DNA of 64,000 bases from Rhodeus uyekii (taxonomy: Eukaryota > Chordata > Actinopteri > Cypriniformes > Acheilognathidae), in contig JAWRVZ010000004.1 in NCBI GenBank assembly GCA_037043235.1, positions 1,020,001 to 1,084,000 on the forward strand, in the 5' to 3' direction. Numbering within the stretch: the stretch's first letter is position 1; every line of letters starts with the position of its first letter. The notes under the pieces were generated by a model. It saw only the letters and a list, made by a program, of their open reading frames with translations. It ran no database searches and was not told the DNA's origin. Positions 31,016 through 44,642 of the stretch are shown piece by piece. Both the position numbers and the translations under genes were made by a program.

Positions 31016-34000
31016 TAATTAAAACATCAAGTTCAATGTGAAAATGTAATATACCAAAAACACATACATTCCTATCCGGGTGGGATTAAATTTCTCTTGG
31101 GACCCATGGGTTAGCTGAAAAACAGTAGGTAATGAGTTACTCATGTTACTGAGGTAGTGTGAGGAAAAACAAATTTACCTAACCTCCTCTGGGAAAACTA
31201 GCTGCGCCCAGATAAGGATTTAAGCAATCACCCATTGACATCACTATCCACTCCAACTAAATGGACTTGAGGGCTGGAAAACACCAATAACCTAGCAAAG
31301 AAAGCATTCAAAAAAATTGTAATAATGATTTCATTGTATATTTTGGTGTAATACAACACCCAAAGAAAATGGACCATAGCTGTTTTACAGCAAAACCATA
31401 TTAGGAAGCATGCAGTCGTCGAAGCATGCATGTTGTCGAAGACTGGGAGATAGACATGGGGAACACGCTTGGAACGGTTTACCGTTTATCAATGAGTTAC
31501 CTCTTCTTTTAAATGCGCTCATGCGTATAAATACATCTGAATCAAAAGCAATCCCAAGCAATCCCCAAATCCCAAAAGCAAATGTGACCTGACCAACATT
31601 TTAAGCTTTATCGTTTCTCTTTGTATAGAACAGAAGCATGAAGCAGTATTTACTAGCCGTAGTTTATTCTAACAAATGATTCTGATTTTATTCTATTTTT
31701 TCCCCTCTTTTTTGATTATCAGTATTTTGTCAGCTACATAATGCCGTTGAACAATGGATATTTTTTATATATTTTAAATTGAAAAAAAAATGCTATAAAA
31801 TTATGTAATTTTTTTTTAAATATAAAATTAAATACATTTTCTACATTCCCTTAGTTAATAAGATCTAGCATGCATTGTCAACAGAGCAGGACTGAATATG
31901 TGAACATGAACAAGATTTTTGAGCATGAGGACAGTACATTCCTGGAAGAAATCTTAAGACCACAATTAAGTCATTTCAGGGACTTTAGAAAAAGAGCTTC
32001 CTGATATAAAGAATAACTCCCTTTGGAGTAGATTTGTGCTTTGTAACTTTGTATACCTTTTTCAATGATCAAACTACAACATTAGATGCATGAAAATGTC
32101 AATAGCTTTTTAACTGACTATAAGCAGCAATGTTAAAAATGGAACATCTCCTGTAATTATGGTTTTGAAATTAAAAATATTTATCGGAAAAAAGAAGTGC
32201 AATGATTTTTCCAAGGTTATCTTCATTGTGTGCTTTGCGCCCCATTGTGTGCATTGTGTTCCGTAGATCTTTGTAAATATTGCCGTAGCAATTAATAAAT
32301 AAATCATGTTGGTCCATCTGTTTCATTTGAAGCTTTTTTCTCAGAATCCAGGGATTTTGTTCTCATTTCTGTCATTCTTCAAATAACTCTCTTCCTTTCT
32401 CTACACGATTCTTCTCTCGCTCTGCAACCACACATTTGTCTACATCATTTCCTTCAGGCCACCCACCAAATATGTGACCATATCTAGACAATGTATGTTT
32501 ACAGCAATAAACAAATTAAACATAACAGAGCTGCAACAACAACAGGAGAATGAGTGAAATAAGCCTACTGGCATGAATGGAAATGGCAGATGGAAGTGAG
32601 GAGTGCCGCCCAGGAGACACATATCACATAGATAACTGATGCCAGCCCAACTGCATCTGACAGGAGGCTGCGATATTTAATCAGACCTAGCACTGAATCA
32701 ACACCACCGCCAGCTGCAATTCAAATCCCTTTATATAACCCAAATGCCAATTAGCTGGAAATAGCACAGCACCACACCCTGTTGTCAAACTATTACATTA
32801 TGATGTGCTGGCAGAGTCTTAGTTTGGCGACTTGACAGTGAGTGGGTAGGTGTGTAACTGTGCAGTTCATGATCCATTGCAGAAATTTGCTTGTAATGGA
32901 ACTTCTAAATTCAGAGACATGAAGAATAGTTTACAGACTTTTTTCTGACATTGACAGCTGTACATTGTCTTTATGACAATGTAATACATATACAATGTGT
33001 ATTTTTTTATTCTCTGTATCCAAATTATTAGACCATTATTCTAAAATTCAGCCATTAATTTACAATTTAATTTTTCATTTAGAGTAAAATTTAGTACCAA
33101 ATCAAACCTGAGTGCATCTTTAGAGAGAAGGTATAAGTTGGCATTTGGTGATGAATGGCTGTATAGGAGTGATTGAGGATGGTTTGGGCATATATTATGC
33201 ATTCCATTTAGTAAAAGTCCACAGGGATGCACAATACAGGTACCATATCGGTTATTGGCCAGTATTTTTTTTTATCAGTTATTTATTAGTATCTTTGATT
33301 TGTAGTTGCATACTCATTAAAAAAAAAAAAAATAAATAAATAAAAACACAAAAAACAACAACATTTTATACAGTTGCTGATCTAATGTGTGTCCTATAAA
33401 AACTTCCATAACTATATTTCCATACTGTACATTATAATATTGTGATTCCCAAGTCCACTTAATTGAATCATTTAAAATGAATGATTTTAGCTGTTTTATT
33501 TAAATTTATTCAGGGAAATTAGCATATTATTTCAATATCAGTTATCATTCATCTTTCACATTATGAAAATTGTTATTGGCTTACTGGTACTGGTACTATA
33601 GTATAAGTAAGCCTACAACTATATGCACTACTTTATAAAAAATAAACAGGATGTCAGGATTTTAGACTTTTGCCTTGTTTCCTAAATTAGGTTGAGATGA
33701 CACTGTGTTGATTATTAATTTGGCCTGCTAGATTTGCTGTTCCTCACTTTATTAGAAACTGTGAACATTGAATGGTGCAACATCATAAACATTCTAGAGT
33801 TTAGTTATACAGTTGCTTTGGAAGTTAATACACTGTAAACAATGATTCGGTGCTATTAACAAATCTTCCAAACTCTTCCAAATATATAAATGTAACTAAA
33901 AATTATGTTAAGAATATTACACATTGCATTTTTGTGCAGTTTTCTAAGGCTTGATTTCTTAAATATAATTTGCCTGAAGTAGTAATCTAAAATCTCCTAA

Positions 34001-34485
34001 ATAATGTGTTCTATGATATAAAACATGGAATATTTTTCCTGAAATGTGTTTTTTTTAGTTTACTCGCAAAAGTGTGTGATTTAGAGTGAATAAAAATATT
34101 ACCTGTTTATTTCTAACGTTTGAGTTATGTAGTAATTAAAAGACTGATGACTGTAAGAAACCTGTCACTGCAAATGTATTAGCAAAGCTATTCTTCATTA
34201 AACAAACGGTTTTATACTATAATTACATACAGTTATTCACAACCTACCCATAAGCTCTATTCTTCTGCACAATGATAATGATCAACATTGCAAAATAAGA
34301 AGCTCTTTCAAATTTCAAACATAAATGATCATTAAAAATTAACAGATGTTTTCCTTCACTCAAAAATACCTAAAAATAACACTTAATTTCAATATTTACT
34401 CTCCATTTCCAGCCATGTGCGAACCATGCTAGGATATAACAATGGTGTCTCTAAATAAAAATGCATAATTAAACAAATTCCCTTA
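31016..34485. other. unassigned AT-rich DNA
   Basis: Longest frames are 60-67 codons with no domain. An A-rich (AATA)n tract occurs near 33319-33350. Nothing else supported. Confidence 0.4.
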
Positions 34486-35010
34486 ATAATAATAATACAT
34501 TACATTTATATAGGGCTTTTCCAGAGCTCAAAGCGCTTTACATAGAAGGGGGGGAATCTCCTCAACCACCACCAATGTGTAGCACCCACCTGAATGATGC
34601 AACGGCAGCCATATTGCGCCAGAATGCTCACCACACATCAGCTTATTGGTGGAGAGGAGACTCAATGAAGCCATGAGCAATGAAGCCAATTATAGTATTG
34701 GGGGGATTAGGAGGCCGTGATGGACCAAGGCCAATGGGAATTTTTTTTATGACCACAGAGAGTTAGGACCTCAGTTTAACGTCTCATCCAAAAGACGGTG
34801 CTTGTTGCAGTACAGTGTCCCCGTCACTATACTGGGGCATTAGGATCCACACAGACCGCAGGGTGAACACCCCCTGTTGGCCTCCTAACACCTCTTCCAG
34901 CAGCAACCTAATTTTTCCCAGGTGGTCTCCCATCCAGGCTCAACCCTGCTTAGCTTCAGTGGGCAACAAGTCTTAGGCTAAAGGGTGACATGGCTGCTAT
35001 GGCTGCTGAC
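34486..35010 (-). mobile_element. 5S-rRNA-derived SINE (SINE3-like)
   Basis: On the minus strand the 5' head (from about 35010) contains 'gaagctaagcagggttgagc' and 'tggatgggagaccacctggg', diagnostic of the internal promoter half of 5S rRNA. The body follows for about 400 bases, ending in 'gcgctttgagctctgg', 'ccctatataaatg' and an (ATT)n tail at 34486-34500. 5S-derived heads define the SINE3 class known from zebrafish. The head is diverged, so it is probably not transcribed. Confidence 0.85.
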
Positions 35011-36697
35011 CTCTTAAAAAATGTTTGGAAAATCTATCCCTTTGATTTTATTAGTGAAATGTTGAACACTTAACCACAATTGTGTTAATATTGTGTTCTA
35101 TTTTTAACAATCCCCTTAATTAAATAAAAGTGACAAGACACATAATTAATTTAATTACAGTGTAGTGAATATAATGGATGTTGTGGTGTCAAGAGAGAAA
35201 AGCAGAAAGTGTGGTGATGTTTTGTATTCCCAGGATTTTCTGTTGTCTCTCATCTGTAGTTGTCCCTTTCTGTAGTTTATATTTTCATATTACATTTCAG
35301 CTTTGTTTTATGTTCTACAAAGTTCTCTTATCTTAGGGAATAACAAAGTAACTACACCTGAAAAGTAATCTCTCCTCAAACTACTGCTAGATTTTGACGT
35401 CACCCTAATAGCGTTAAAAGGGATTATGCTTTAGAGGCTTCAGAGGAAAGCAAAAGAGTTTAAAATGCAAGTGAAAAGGAGAGAGAGAGATGTAGCATTC
35501 AGCTCCACATCACTTGCCTCACTTTCTGGAAACCGTCTTCCAACACCTGCTTCTGGCTGTAGATGACACATGAACTGTTCCATTTGAGAACACAACTGGA
35601 GCTCTGAAAGCCGAAGCAGCCTAAGTAATGACATCTCTTGCAAAGCCTCTGTACACATTATCCCTGTGGAAATTAGTTGATTTTATAAATGATTTGAATT
35701 CTATCAGGTTGGAGGAAACACGTGGCCCGTTAGCTGAAGAGATACTCTGCGAGTGCTTGTGATAGACTTTTAGAAAAGGTTTAGAGGCACTATATGCTGA
35801 GGAAGCCAGTTTAGAAGTTATTCAATCAGAGATGATTACAAATTTAGCACACCATATTGAATCCCAGCCAGGTCATGTAAGCCTCAGTAAATATTTCAGC
35901 CAGAAAAATGAATGCGAAATACTCATATGCCAAAGTGACCTATTGCTAATCATTTAAATGGATGCTGCTGCTTGTTGAACTTTTTTTGCATGAAACATCA
36001 GAAGCACTCATCCGATAATGAGTTGTTCATGCTACCTTCAGGAATAATAATAAGATTCAGAAGATCAAACATAAGCAAGCATAAAATAAATTTCAAATGT
36101 ATGAAAAGAAAATGTATAAAATACCATTCTAAAGAATTGCTTGAAGATTTCAATTCGATTCAACACTTTAACTTAATTACTTAAATCCTTTAGATCTTTA
36201 GACTTTTTAATTCAAATAATTTTCCAGCTCTTTTCCAAGTTGAATAAAAGTTGAGCTCACACATTCCATAGAAATGATATGGGTTTGTTAAACCACATTT
36301 TAACATTGATAAACACAATGGAAATAAAAATTGTTTGGAAAGTTTACCAATTTGACATATTATCAGAAAACTGGCGTAGTAGAATTGCCAGCCTTGCCTG
36401 TGCGCATAAAAACCATTCTGACTTTGTCATGACCTGGTTTTCCTTAACTTGCATTAAGGAGTGATATGATGTAATTACCAGAAAAACACTTTTATATGGA
36501 GCAAACTCTACCCACAGGAATAAGTGACAGTAACACATAATAAATATAGAAGCCAATATAAAGTAGCTTTGATTAAAACAACATAATACACATCAAACAT
36601 TGTTTGCAAAAGAAGTCATATGCTACAACAAAATTATGAAATGCATGTTATTGCTTTTAAACTCTCTGATCAGCATCCCCTGTAGACTTGCAATGTA
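35011..36697. other. unassigned AT-rich DNA
   Basis: No gene or repeat boundary supported. Minus-strand frame 35440-35658 is unrecognised. Confidence 0.4.
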
Positions 36698-36702
36698 CAA
36701 AG

Positions 36703-37078
36703 TGTCACGTGTCGATAAAGGCAGGACTCAATTGCAGGAGAAAGGATATATTTATTTCAACAAAAGAAACATAACACAAGAAAGGAAACAACAAAAACAT
36801 AAACTGAAGACTTGGGAAACAAACATGGCAATACATCCAGGGAACAGGCACGGATAACATCCAGGGAACACAACGAGAATGACAACAACATGAACAGGAC
36901 AGCAAACACACCGGGATTAAATAGGAAATAGGAAAGGTAACGAGCAGAAACAGCTGGGATCAATTAAGGGAAAAATATGGGCGGGGTTTCACAATCAAAA
37001 GACACAACAAAGGGGCAGTGTCAGAGCTCTGTCAACTAACACACTAGAAAGCCAAACTGAAGCGACAGAACCCTGACA
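36703..37078 (-). mobile_element. solo LTR with 5-bp target duplication
   Basis: Ends are TGTCACG...CCTGACA (TG...CA), flanked by direct repeats CAAAG at 36698-36702 and 37079-37083. Length is 376 bp. Read on the minus strand it has a TATA-like 'ctatttaatccc' in the middle and a polyadenylation signal AATAAA ('gaaataaatatatcc') near the 3' end, the expected order for an LTR. No internal retroelement sequence is nearby, so it is a solo LTR left by recombination. A 5-bp duplication fits a Gypsy-like or retrovirus-like LTR element; the superfamily is uncertain. Confidence 0.8.
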
Positions 37079-37121
37079 CAAAGTACAATATAGCTGAAAA
37101 GTTTGGGGTCTGTAAGATATA

Positions 37122-37385
37122 CAGTGGAATCCACTTATCTCGACCTCGGTTAACTCGCCAATCCTATTAGGTAAGACGTTTTTGAAGTGGAACCGCCAAA
37201 CTCCCTATTTTTCTTATCATTTTCTTATCGGTTATGTCGATTCTTTTATGTCGCCGAACCCTAATATCTCGAGCACAAAAGAGGGACAAATTCGCCACTT
37301 AACATGGGTTATCTCGATCCTGTGACTAATGATCATACCTAGTTCACTGCACATGCGCCGAGTTCGTGGTGCATGTGCATGCCAT
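37122..37385 (+). mobile_element. 3'-truncated copy of the TA-flanked non-autonomous transposon
   Basis: Starts with CAGTGGAATCCACTTATCTC after TA (37120-37121) and is collinear with the left part of 57024-57858 ('cggttaactcgccaa', 'cttatcggttatgtcgattc', 'gactaatgatc'). It ends near 'gtgcatgtgcatgcc'. Complementary to the 4246-4635 copy, which retains the other half. Confidence 0.8.
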
Positions 37386-37869
37386 GACCATTTTTGGTCT
37401 TTCCGGTCCTTCCAATCGCTTTGCATCTACCCAGATTATGATTTTACAGCGGTAGGTCACATTAATTTGTGTGGTCATGTCATAAGGGCCGTATGTTGTG
37501 TAATTGATTGTTTTCAGAGCACTTTTATTGTGTATATCAAAAAGAGCACTTTTATGATTCGCACAATGTCTTGTTGATTATTTTTCTTCTTTGAAATTAT
37601 TTTCTTTATGTTAATCTTCTTTTTCTTACACAGCGCATTGTGTATTGCTGGGTGCGCTGTTTTAATTGCTTCAGAGTACTCAAACTTATTTGAGTTACTC
37701 CAGTGATCCAATAAATGACATTGATGGGACGAATGCTGGTGTTCAAGAGTGATCACGAAATTACACAACGCAGATTACACACCTATAGAGGCGCAGGAGT
37801 TCCCAAATTACATTGACATCGACAAAGACGTTGTTACTGATGCTCAGAAGCATTGGTTTTCAAGCAGAC
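37386..37869. other. unassigned DNA
   Basis: Nothing recognised beyond a GAAAATAA-rich stretch. Confidence 0.35.
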
Positions 37870-38170
37870 TGTTAAAGGCAAAAAGCAATGAAGCATTTTA
37901 GACTTTGTAAAGAAACCAGTCTTTTATGCTCACTAAAGCTATATTTATTTGATAAAAAATATAGGGAAAAATTTGCAGTGTTGTGAGAGATTATTATAAT
38001 TAAAAATCAGTTTTCTATTTAACATTTTAAAATGTAATTTATTCCTGTGATGGCAAAGCTGAATTTTCAATAGTCTTTACTGCAGACTTGAATGTCACAC
38101 AATTCTTCAGAAATTATTCTGATATACTGATTTGGTGCTCATGTTACTTTTCTTATTATTATTGATGGAG
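37870..38170 (+). repeat. dispersed fish interspersed repeat, plus orientation
   Basis: 'tttatgctcactaaagctat', 'gtaatttattcctgtgatgg', 'caaagctgaattttcaatag' and 'gatttggtgctcatg' follow a repeat I know as common in cyprinid DNA. A second copy in the opposite orientation lies at 38815-38975. Class unknown. Confidence 0.55.
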
Positions 38171-38525
38171 GTTTTTTTTTTTGATCCATGAGCTTTTTAT
38201 TGGATACATGTTGTGAAGCATGAAATTAGTCACGGTATGCTGTGAAAAGCAGTCTCACAATAAGTGGTGCGTTCACCACTTCCATGCATTTCAGCACTAA
38301 CATGTTTGTTAGTAGCTGTTGAATGCATGAATTGAAATGGCTGATGATGATGAGACCTCTGCACCTTGTAATAAATGGAAAACACAATACTGACATGGAG
38401 GTGACATTTGCTGTAATAGCCATATGGAAAGTGGTCTATTAACTGAACCAAATGTATTTTGCCAGCAGCAGTCCTATGGTCAGAAACATCTCAATGACAA
38501 ATAGGCTACAGTCTATCATTATAAA

Positions 38526-38556
38526 GCCACAAGGTAGACTAGAGCTACCTTGTGGC
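38526..38556. repeat. perfect 12-bp stem, 7-base loop hairpin
   Basis: 'gccacaaggtag' is followed after 'actagag' by its exact reverse complement 'ctaccttgtggc'. No T-run follows. Function unknown. Confidence 0.8.
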
Positions 38557-38814
38557 CCTTGTAGACTAGGGCTCTGCTTAATCATATACAGCTGTTTTGG
38601 AATGCTTTCACTATTTTAAAGTTTTCCCTTCATATTTTACTAATTGTTTGTGCCCTCTAGGTTAGAAATTGGGATGTTTAAAAATAGTTCTATATATCTG
38701 TTTGCAAATATATATTTAGAATCATGAAAAAAATTATTATAGTTCACTCAAAAATGTTGTGGCACAACTAATTTCAACATTAATAATTAGAAGAATAAGA
38801 ATAATAAGAGTATC

Positions 38815-38975
38815 AAATCATACATTGATTAAAGATCTTGTGACACTGAAGACTTGAGAAATGGCTGCTGGTTTTAAATCTTTATATTTCACGATATAAC
38901 TATTTTTACTGTGTTTCTGATCAAATAAATCTAGCTGAAGTGAGTATAAGAGACTTTGAAAGACATTTAATATGC
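38815..38975 (-). repeat. dispersed fish repeat, minus orientation
   Basis: Reverse-complement relation to 37870-38170: 'cttgtgacactgaagacttg', 'ttactgtgtttctgatcaaa' and 'gagtataagagac'. Overlap with the plus copy is partial. Confidence 0.5.
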
Positions 38976-41900
38976 ATCCAACCACCTTCTTAGCACTTTC
39001 ATTATGTTCTGCATGCTTTTTTTCCTCAAAATACACAATAGAAGATGTGTTTCAATACTGAAAAATATTGTTTAAAAATAGTTTAATAGGTTGGAAGATT
39101 CAGCATTGCATTGTAAGATTAGCAACATGTTAACACCAAACATTATTGAAAGTGAGTCTAGTGTGTTTGCTGCACAAGAGAGAAAGCTATATGCTGGCAG
39201 TAGGCAGCTCGCTAGGTTTGGCATAGAGCCAGTGTATTTCAAACACTGTACAGACTCTGCACACTCCAAGAATTACAGCAGAAAAACCTTGCATGCTGTT
39301 TGATGCATGGCGAGTTTGTCATTGAGATTCCTCATCACATGTTCTTGGTCTCAATACAGGAAGTCTCAACAAAAAAGTTGGGAATACTTAAAAGATTATG
39401 CCTCTTCATTCCGTGCTTATACATCACTTCTTACCAGTATTTATAACAGAAGGCAGTAGGGCATTCATCTCAACACTCTGTCAGCCTAACTCTGTCACTT
39501 TAAAAGCTCAGGCTGCTTTGTTACTTTATAATTCAACCTCTTATGTCAATGTCTTTATAATGGGTTAGCTTAATTCAACACATGACTATATTAACCAACT
39601 TGATATAGACAATCCATTGAGTAACATTTCTAATGTGCCTATACCTTTCATGTCCTTTGTCTCATGTTGACCCAGTGAACCCTTTTCAGCAGATTGTTTC
39701 ATAACATTGTAAATCTACCATTTTTAACAACAGATGCTTTGACATATTTCTCGCTTCTGACCAGTGTGATCAATCTCTTTTCAGTGATCAGTCTTTTTTT
39801 CGGGAAAACGGCTGGAGAGATTAAATTGCTACTTAAGTGTTACTTACATTCTCTTTAATGCTTTGGAAAACCCAGCCAAGGTCGGACAGATGCAGTTATG
39901 CATTAATGGATTTATCGGTTTGATTTCAGAAAGTTGTGGAAATACAAGCCAGATTTGCAGCTAAATTTCCATTCAAAATAGCATCTGCTCTCTCTTGTAT
40001 AAGGTTACATAATCGGCATTGTGCAATTGAAACCAGTCGGTATTTACTCTGGAACTGGTTATAATGAAATTTTGTTCATGAAGAAGTGCCTTAGCTGCTC
40101 TTTTGTTTTGTTTTGTTTTTTTCAAATCTTGAAAAAAGCGAGGTTTGTGAAAAATGCAAAGTCTGAGAAAATAGTTTTTATTTGAAGTTGTTCTAAAGGT
40201 GGTTTGTTTTCACTTAGCCTCAAGCTTTCATTTTTAGAGGAGGAGTGTTATTGTAGGTGACACAAGCTTGACGTCACATAATCCTAGCAGGTGCTACAGG
40301 CAGCCTGCCCGTTCTGTGACTGGCCACAGAGGAGTTCCTGTCAGCCCTGCTTACCAGTCTTTGCCCTGCTTTTGTTTATTTGCAAGGCAGATGAAAGGTC
40401 TGTTACAAAACACGGATTGAGTACTACGGCTGTAAATTGTTCATTTACCAGGACAACCACAAGGTGATTACATTGCTATACCGCAGATGTTTAAAGAAGT
40501 TGCTTAACACAGGTGGATCAAGTCCTGGAAATGCAGTTCTGATGGATTTTCAGTAGTGATATATAATGTATTTAATCGCATCTCATTCAATACTGCAGCA
40601 AAGTTACAACTGAGTAACTATTTTCCAATGTTGTATTAAGAGCCATTAGTTTAATCATAGAAGTAGTCCATAATGGTATAAATGTTCTTTCATATTAGTA
40701 ATGGCATGAATAATCTATAGGAGTGTAGCTAATGTAGCATTCTTTTCCTGCTTCAAGACAGTTTGTAAATGGAATTTCCTGGCTCTGGGGGAGCTTTAAT
40801 GAAGCTTTACAGTGATTTCTGAAATTGCCTCTTCTGTCTTCTTATTTCTTCAGTTGTCATTCTTGTCTCAGCATTCACATGAAAAACAATACAGTTCTCA
40901 AGCTCACTTGCCGTTGGTGCAGGACCCTTGGAAAGTATATATGAACATACAAAAGTGGCCAAAAGTGATGTGCAGCCTAGGAAAATATAATATATGATTT
41001 ATAATAAATATAATATATGATTTCAATATATTATTTAAAAAGTGTTTAAGATTTAAGATGTAAGCAGGTTGGATAGTTGAGCTTTGAGTCAGCTATTTCA
41101 TTTGTGATATTGCGATGAATGAATGGTGAATGCATACTTTTGGGCAAGGCTGTCATACAAGGTATTATAACACAAAAACAAGAGAGAAATATATATATAA
41201 ATATATATGTACTTTTCCTGAGTTTTTTATGCATTTTTTTCATAGTAAAATAAACCCATGTAGCTGTACTTCCGTCATTCATTTTTTTCCTTTGATCCGT
41301 AAATGCCATAGTGTGATAATTAAACTGCAAAGAATATGATTTAATTAAACAAGCATATGCGCTGCATGTTTTATGACACATGTTATTGTGCTGTGTTCTT
41401 AAAATTGAGCAGCTTGTTACCTGTTAGTAGTCTGCTAGATTGAGTTGAATAGAAATAAAGCAACATTTATTTTCACCAAAACTACAAAGTACAAAGAAGA
41501 CAAAGGTGCCAACCTAGGAACAGTGTGAGTTGGCATTATTTGACGGGCACATTTCAAACTGCTGCGGTTGAGCCCTGCAATAACTATCAGGTCTTACTCT
41601 GGTGCAAAACCAATTAAAATTCACAACGCACTTTACACGTTCAATGACTAGCGCTCTCGTTTTTTTTATCAATATCACTAATGTTTCAATATTTTGCCCC
41701 CAAGAGTGCCCTCCAGTGTCCTGTATGAATTATACAGACATTATATGAGTCTTTACTACTCATCGTTGTAGGTAAAAATAGAAAAATAATATTAAAGTAC
41801 TTTGTAACGCAATAAGTTGGTCAGTTTTTTCAGCAAACTGCATATTTACTCTTACTTGAGTCATAGTATTTTTCTGTACTTTTACTTGTACCCAAGTCAA

Positions 41901-43170
41901 TTATTTCTGAAGTAGCAATACTTTTACTTAAGTAAAGTTTTCTTAGAAAAGCACAGTTTTTTTTCTTTATACAGTCATTAATCTTGTGTGTTTAATTTTC
42001 TGTTGGAATTTAATTTCGTGATGGATGAGTGAGAGCTTTGAACAAGACAATATGGAGGTGAACTGAAGGTGAACCGTACCTTCAAAAAGAAAGCTTTTTT
42101 CACACTCCTCCAATCACATGGAAGCTTTGTTCAACTACAACACCACAGCCAAAAGATCCATTCAACACATGCTTATCCCATTCAAAACCTTGCAAAACAG
42201 GATTTCTTGGTTGTTTTAATTTTACCTTTCACGTTATCTCAGAATGAAAGATGACATTTTTTAGAAGGCCCCATATTAAATAAACACCTGTCAAATGGAG
42301 GGGCCAGAATATAATGGAATGAGAGAATGTACTGGATGAAAGAAAATGGCAAATCATTACCAACAATGTTTGAAGAAATAAAGGTGTTTTTGCCATCCCT
42401 TATGAAAAAGATTTAATGCGGCTTACATTAAATGCTTGCTATTGATGTGCCTTGATTACACCTCAGTTCAGGCCCAGCATTCAATCCGTACAGCGTTAAT
42501 TCACATTACTCTTGTCAGAGGAGCAGGCCTCCACACAGAGGGGGAACTTACAATATGTTTTCCAATATGGTGTGATGAGTGAAGTGTCATCTGTAAATTG
42601 TTCTACATCAAATCTTCCTTATTGATTTCTGTCTGTTGGTCTGAAAATCTTGTACTGTCTGGCTCCTCATGCTCTGGAGGAAAATTATTACTTTTTCATC
42701 AGCTCATGGATATTTCATCTTTATTCCTCCTCCAAATGCATTGCCAGCTGCTCAGTGAGATGGGTAATATGCCCTGGTCACGTCGATCATACGGAGCAAA
42801 TAAAGTCTTGGTACCAGTGTTAGACATTGAACAGACAAGCTGTGCATGTTGCAGCCTTTCTTGGAGCAAGCCGCTCTTAGCAACTTGACACCTGTCATGG
42901 AAGTGCTTACAGCTGTTTCGCTTCTGAGCACGGAAAATAATTAACACTGTATCCAAAGTTGTTAATAATGAAAAATGATCACTGTAATTAATGATATCTG
43001 CCACTCCTCATTCTCTCCTTTTTTTCTACCATGCTGACAATACATTAATTGCAAGGAAATTACTTTCACTGTTCATGCTGTATGTTATTGTTGGACAACT
43101 AGTTCTGTTACTGTTATAATCAGAATGCTCAGTTAGGTCTTAATTTTTTTATGCTTTAGTAGAGGGATAT
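38976..43170. other. unassigned DNA
   Basis: No gene recognised in 4.2 kb. Frames such as 41046-41381 (minus) and 42598-42888 (plus) have no known domain. 41760-41950 ('tacttttacttgtacccaag', 'acttttacttaagtaaa') looks like an old dispersed repeat without definable ends. Confidence 0.35.
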
Positions 43171-43224
43171 AGGAGACACAATTGTGTGTCTCCTATTGTG
43201 ATTGTGATTGTGATTGTGATTGTT
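43171..43224. repeat. hairpin followed by hexanucleotide repeat (TTGTGA)n
   Basis: 'aggagacaca', four bases, then the exact complement 'tgtgtctcct' (43171-43194), directly followed by about five GATTGT units to 43224. The open frame across it gives IVIVIVIV from the repeat. Confidence 0.85.
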
Positions 43225-44642
43225 TTAATTCCGAAAAAAAGGCTTTTCCATACTCTTTATTATATGCATCCCTTAGGGAGTGAGAGAACCACCTGGTGTG
43301 CCAGCAGCTTGACTGAAAAATGTTTCTCAGAGAGGAAACCTCTTTCAAGGAAGGACCAGATGAGCACCAGATTTTCTTTACAAGCAAAAAAGAAATTAGG
43401 CAATACATCTAGAAACATTCTCTTGTCGTTCACAGCTACTATCAGAGACTTTTTAAAATATTCAGTGGAAGTATGGAGTTTAATTATTTTACTTAATAAT
43501 ACAAATATGTTTGCCTTAATATTTGTATTGTGTCGTAACCATTTTCTAAAAGCTAAAAGCTATGAGATACTTGAGGCTTGCTATATTGTGAATGGTCACG
43601 GCTGAAGGGGTTCCCAACAACTCAATTCAGCCGTGACTGTTTTCTCAATACAGCACAACCTCTAGTACTTTATTTCTTAATACTTATAATACAGTTTGGT
43701 GGGGAAAGACTTCCCCCACAGTGCTTGAGTGAGAACCATGTTGTATTTTGTTATGTATGGAAAATTTAACATGCCAATAAATGCAGCAGGAAAAAGGATG
43801 GAACCAGGTTGAAAGTCAGCAATGACAACTGGACAAATGTCTCATGCCTCAGCTTCTAAATTTTGTGTATAAGAAAGTGAGAAAAAGCTCACTATCTAAG
43901 TATAGTAAATGTGTGCACTTAATATAGAGCACTGAAAGAACGTAGGATTGAATTGCAGTACATTTTATATAATTTTTAATTCAATTTGAATGGATGACAT
44001 GATCTCAAGTATTTTTAAATCTTTCCCAAATATAGTGAGTGTTATTTACCATTTAACAGGTGCTTTAAATTCAAGGTGAAATTTTTAATTGCAGGAACCC
44101 CCTCGAGCCATTCGGGGTTGGGTGCTTTGATAAAGGGAACAGAAAAAGAAAAACGTATTATAGCAGTCTCATTACCTCTTTAGTTCCTGGGTCACCCCTA
44201 CTCTGGTTTGAACTTGTAGCCTTTGCATTAACCCAGATCTTTAACCAGTGGAGTAAAACTGCCATAAAAAATTGTCCATCATATGATATCATCACTTATT
44301 ATCATATAACTGTCACTGACTGCGGTTTCATTTTATGGGACATGTACAACCCCTCTGTCAACTTTTATAGAAAAAAGAGAAGTGGAATGAGTGTTGATGA
44401 GGAGAATAGCATCAGCTACCCTGAACATGTGCCAAAATAGTTATATGAGGTAGAAAAAAGAAAATGATGCATCCCCTGGCTGAGCCAGAATCACAGATGG
44501 AGATGCTGACAAGTACGAAATGAAGTTTAGTGTGAGAATAAATCATAACATGAAGCACTGACAACAATTTTTTTTTAAATGCTATTGGAAATGTCAAGCT
44601 TTTATTAGTACTAACCCAGTACCAGTACCAGTACACACAGAC
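43225..44642. other. unassigned DNA
   Basis: The 139-codon plus-strand frame 43186-43605 begins in the hexanucleotide repeat and has no recognisable domain. No other support. Confidence 0.35.

Noticed and set aside
41760..41950. Complete DNA transposon
   Set aside because: Sequence texture suggests an old repeat, but I could not identify two ends or a target duplication.
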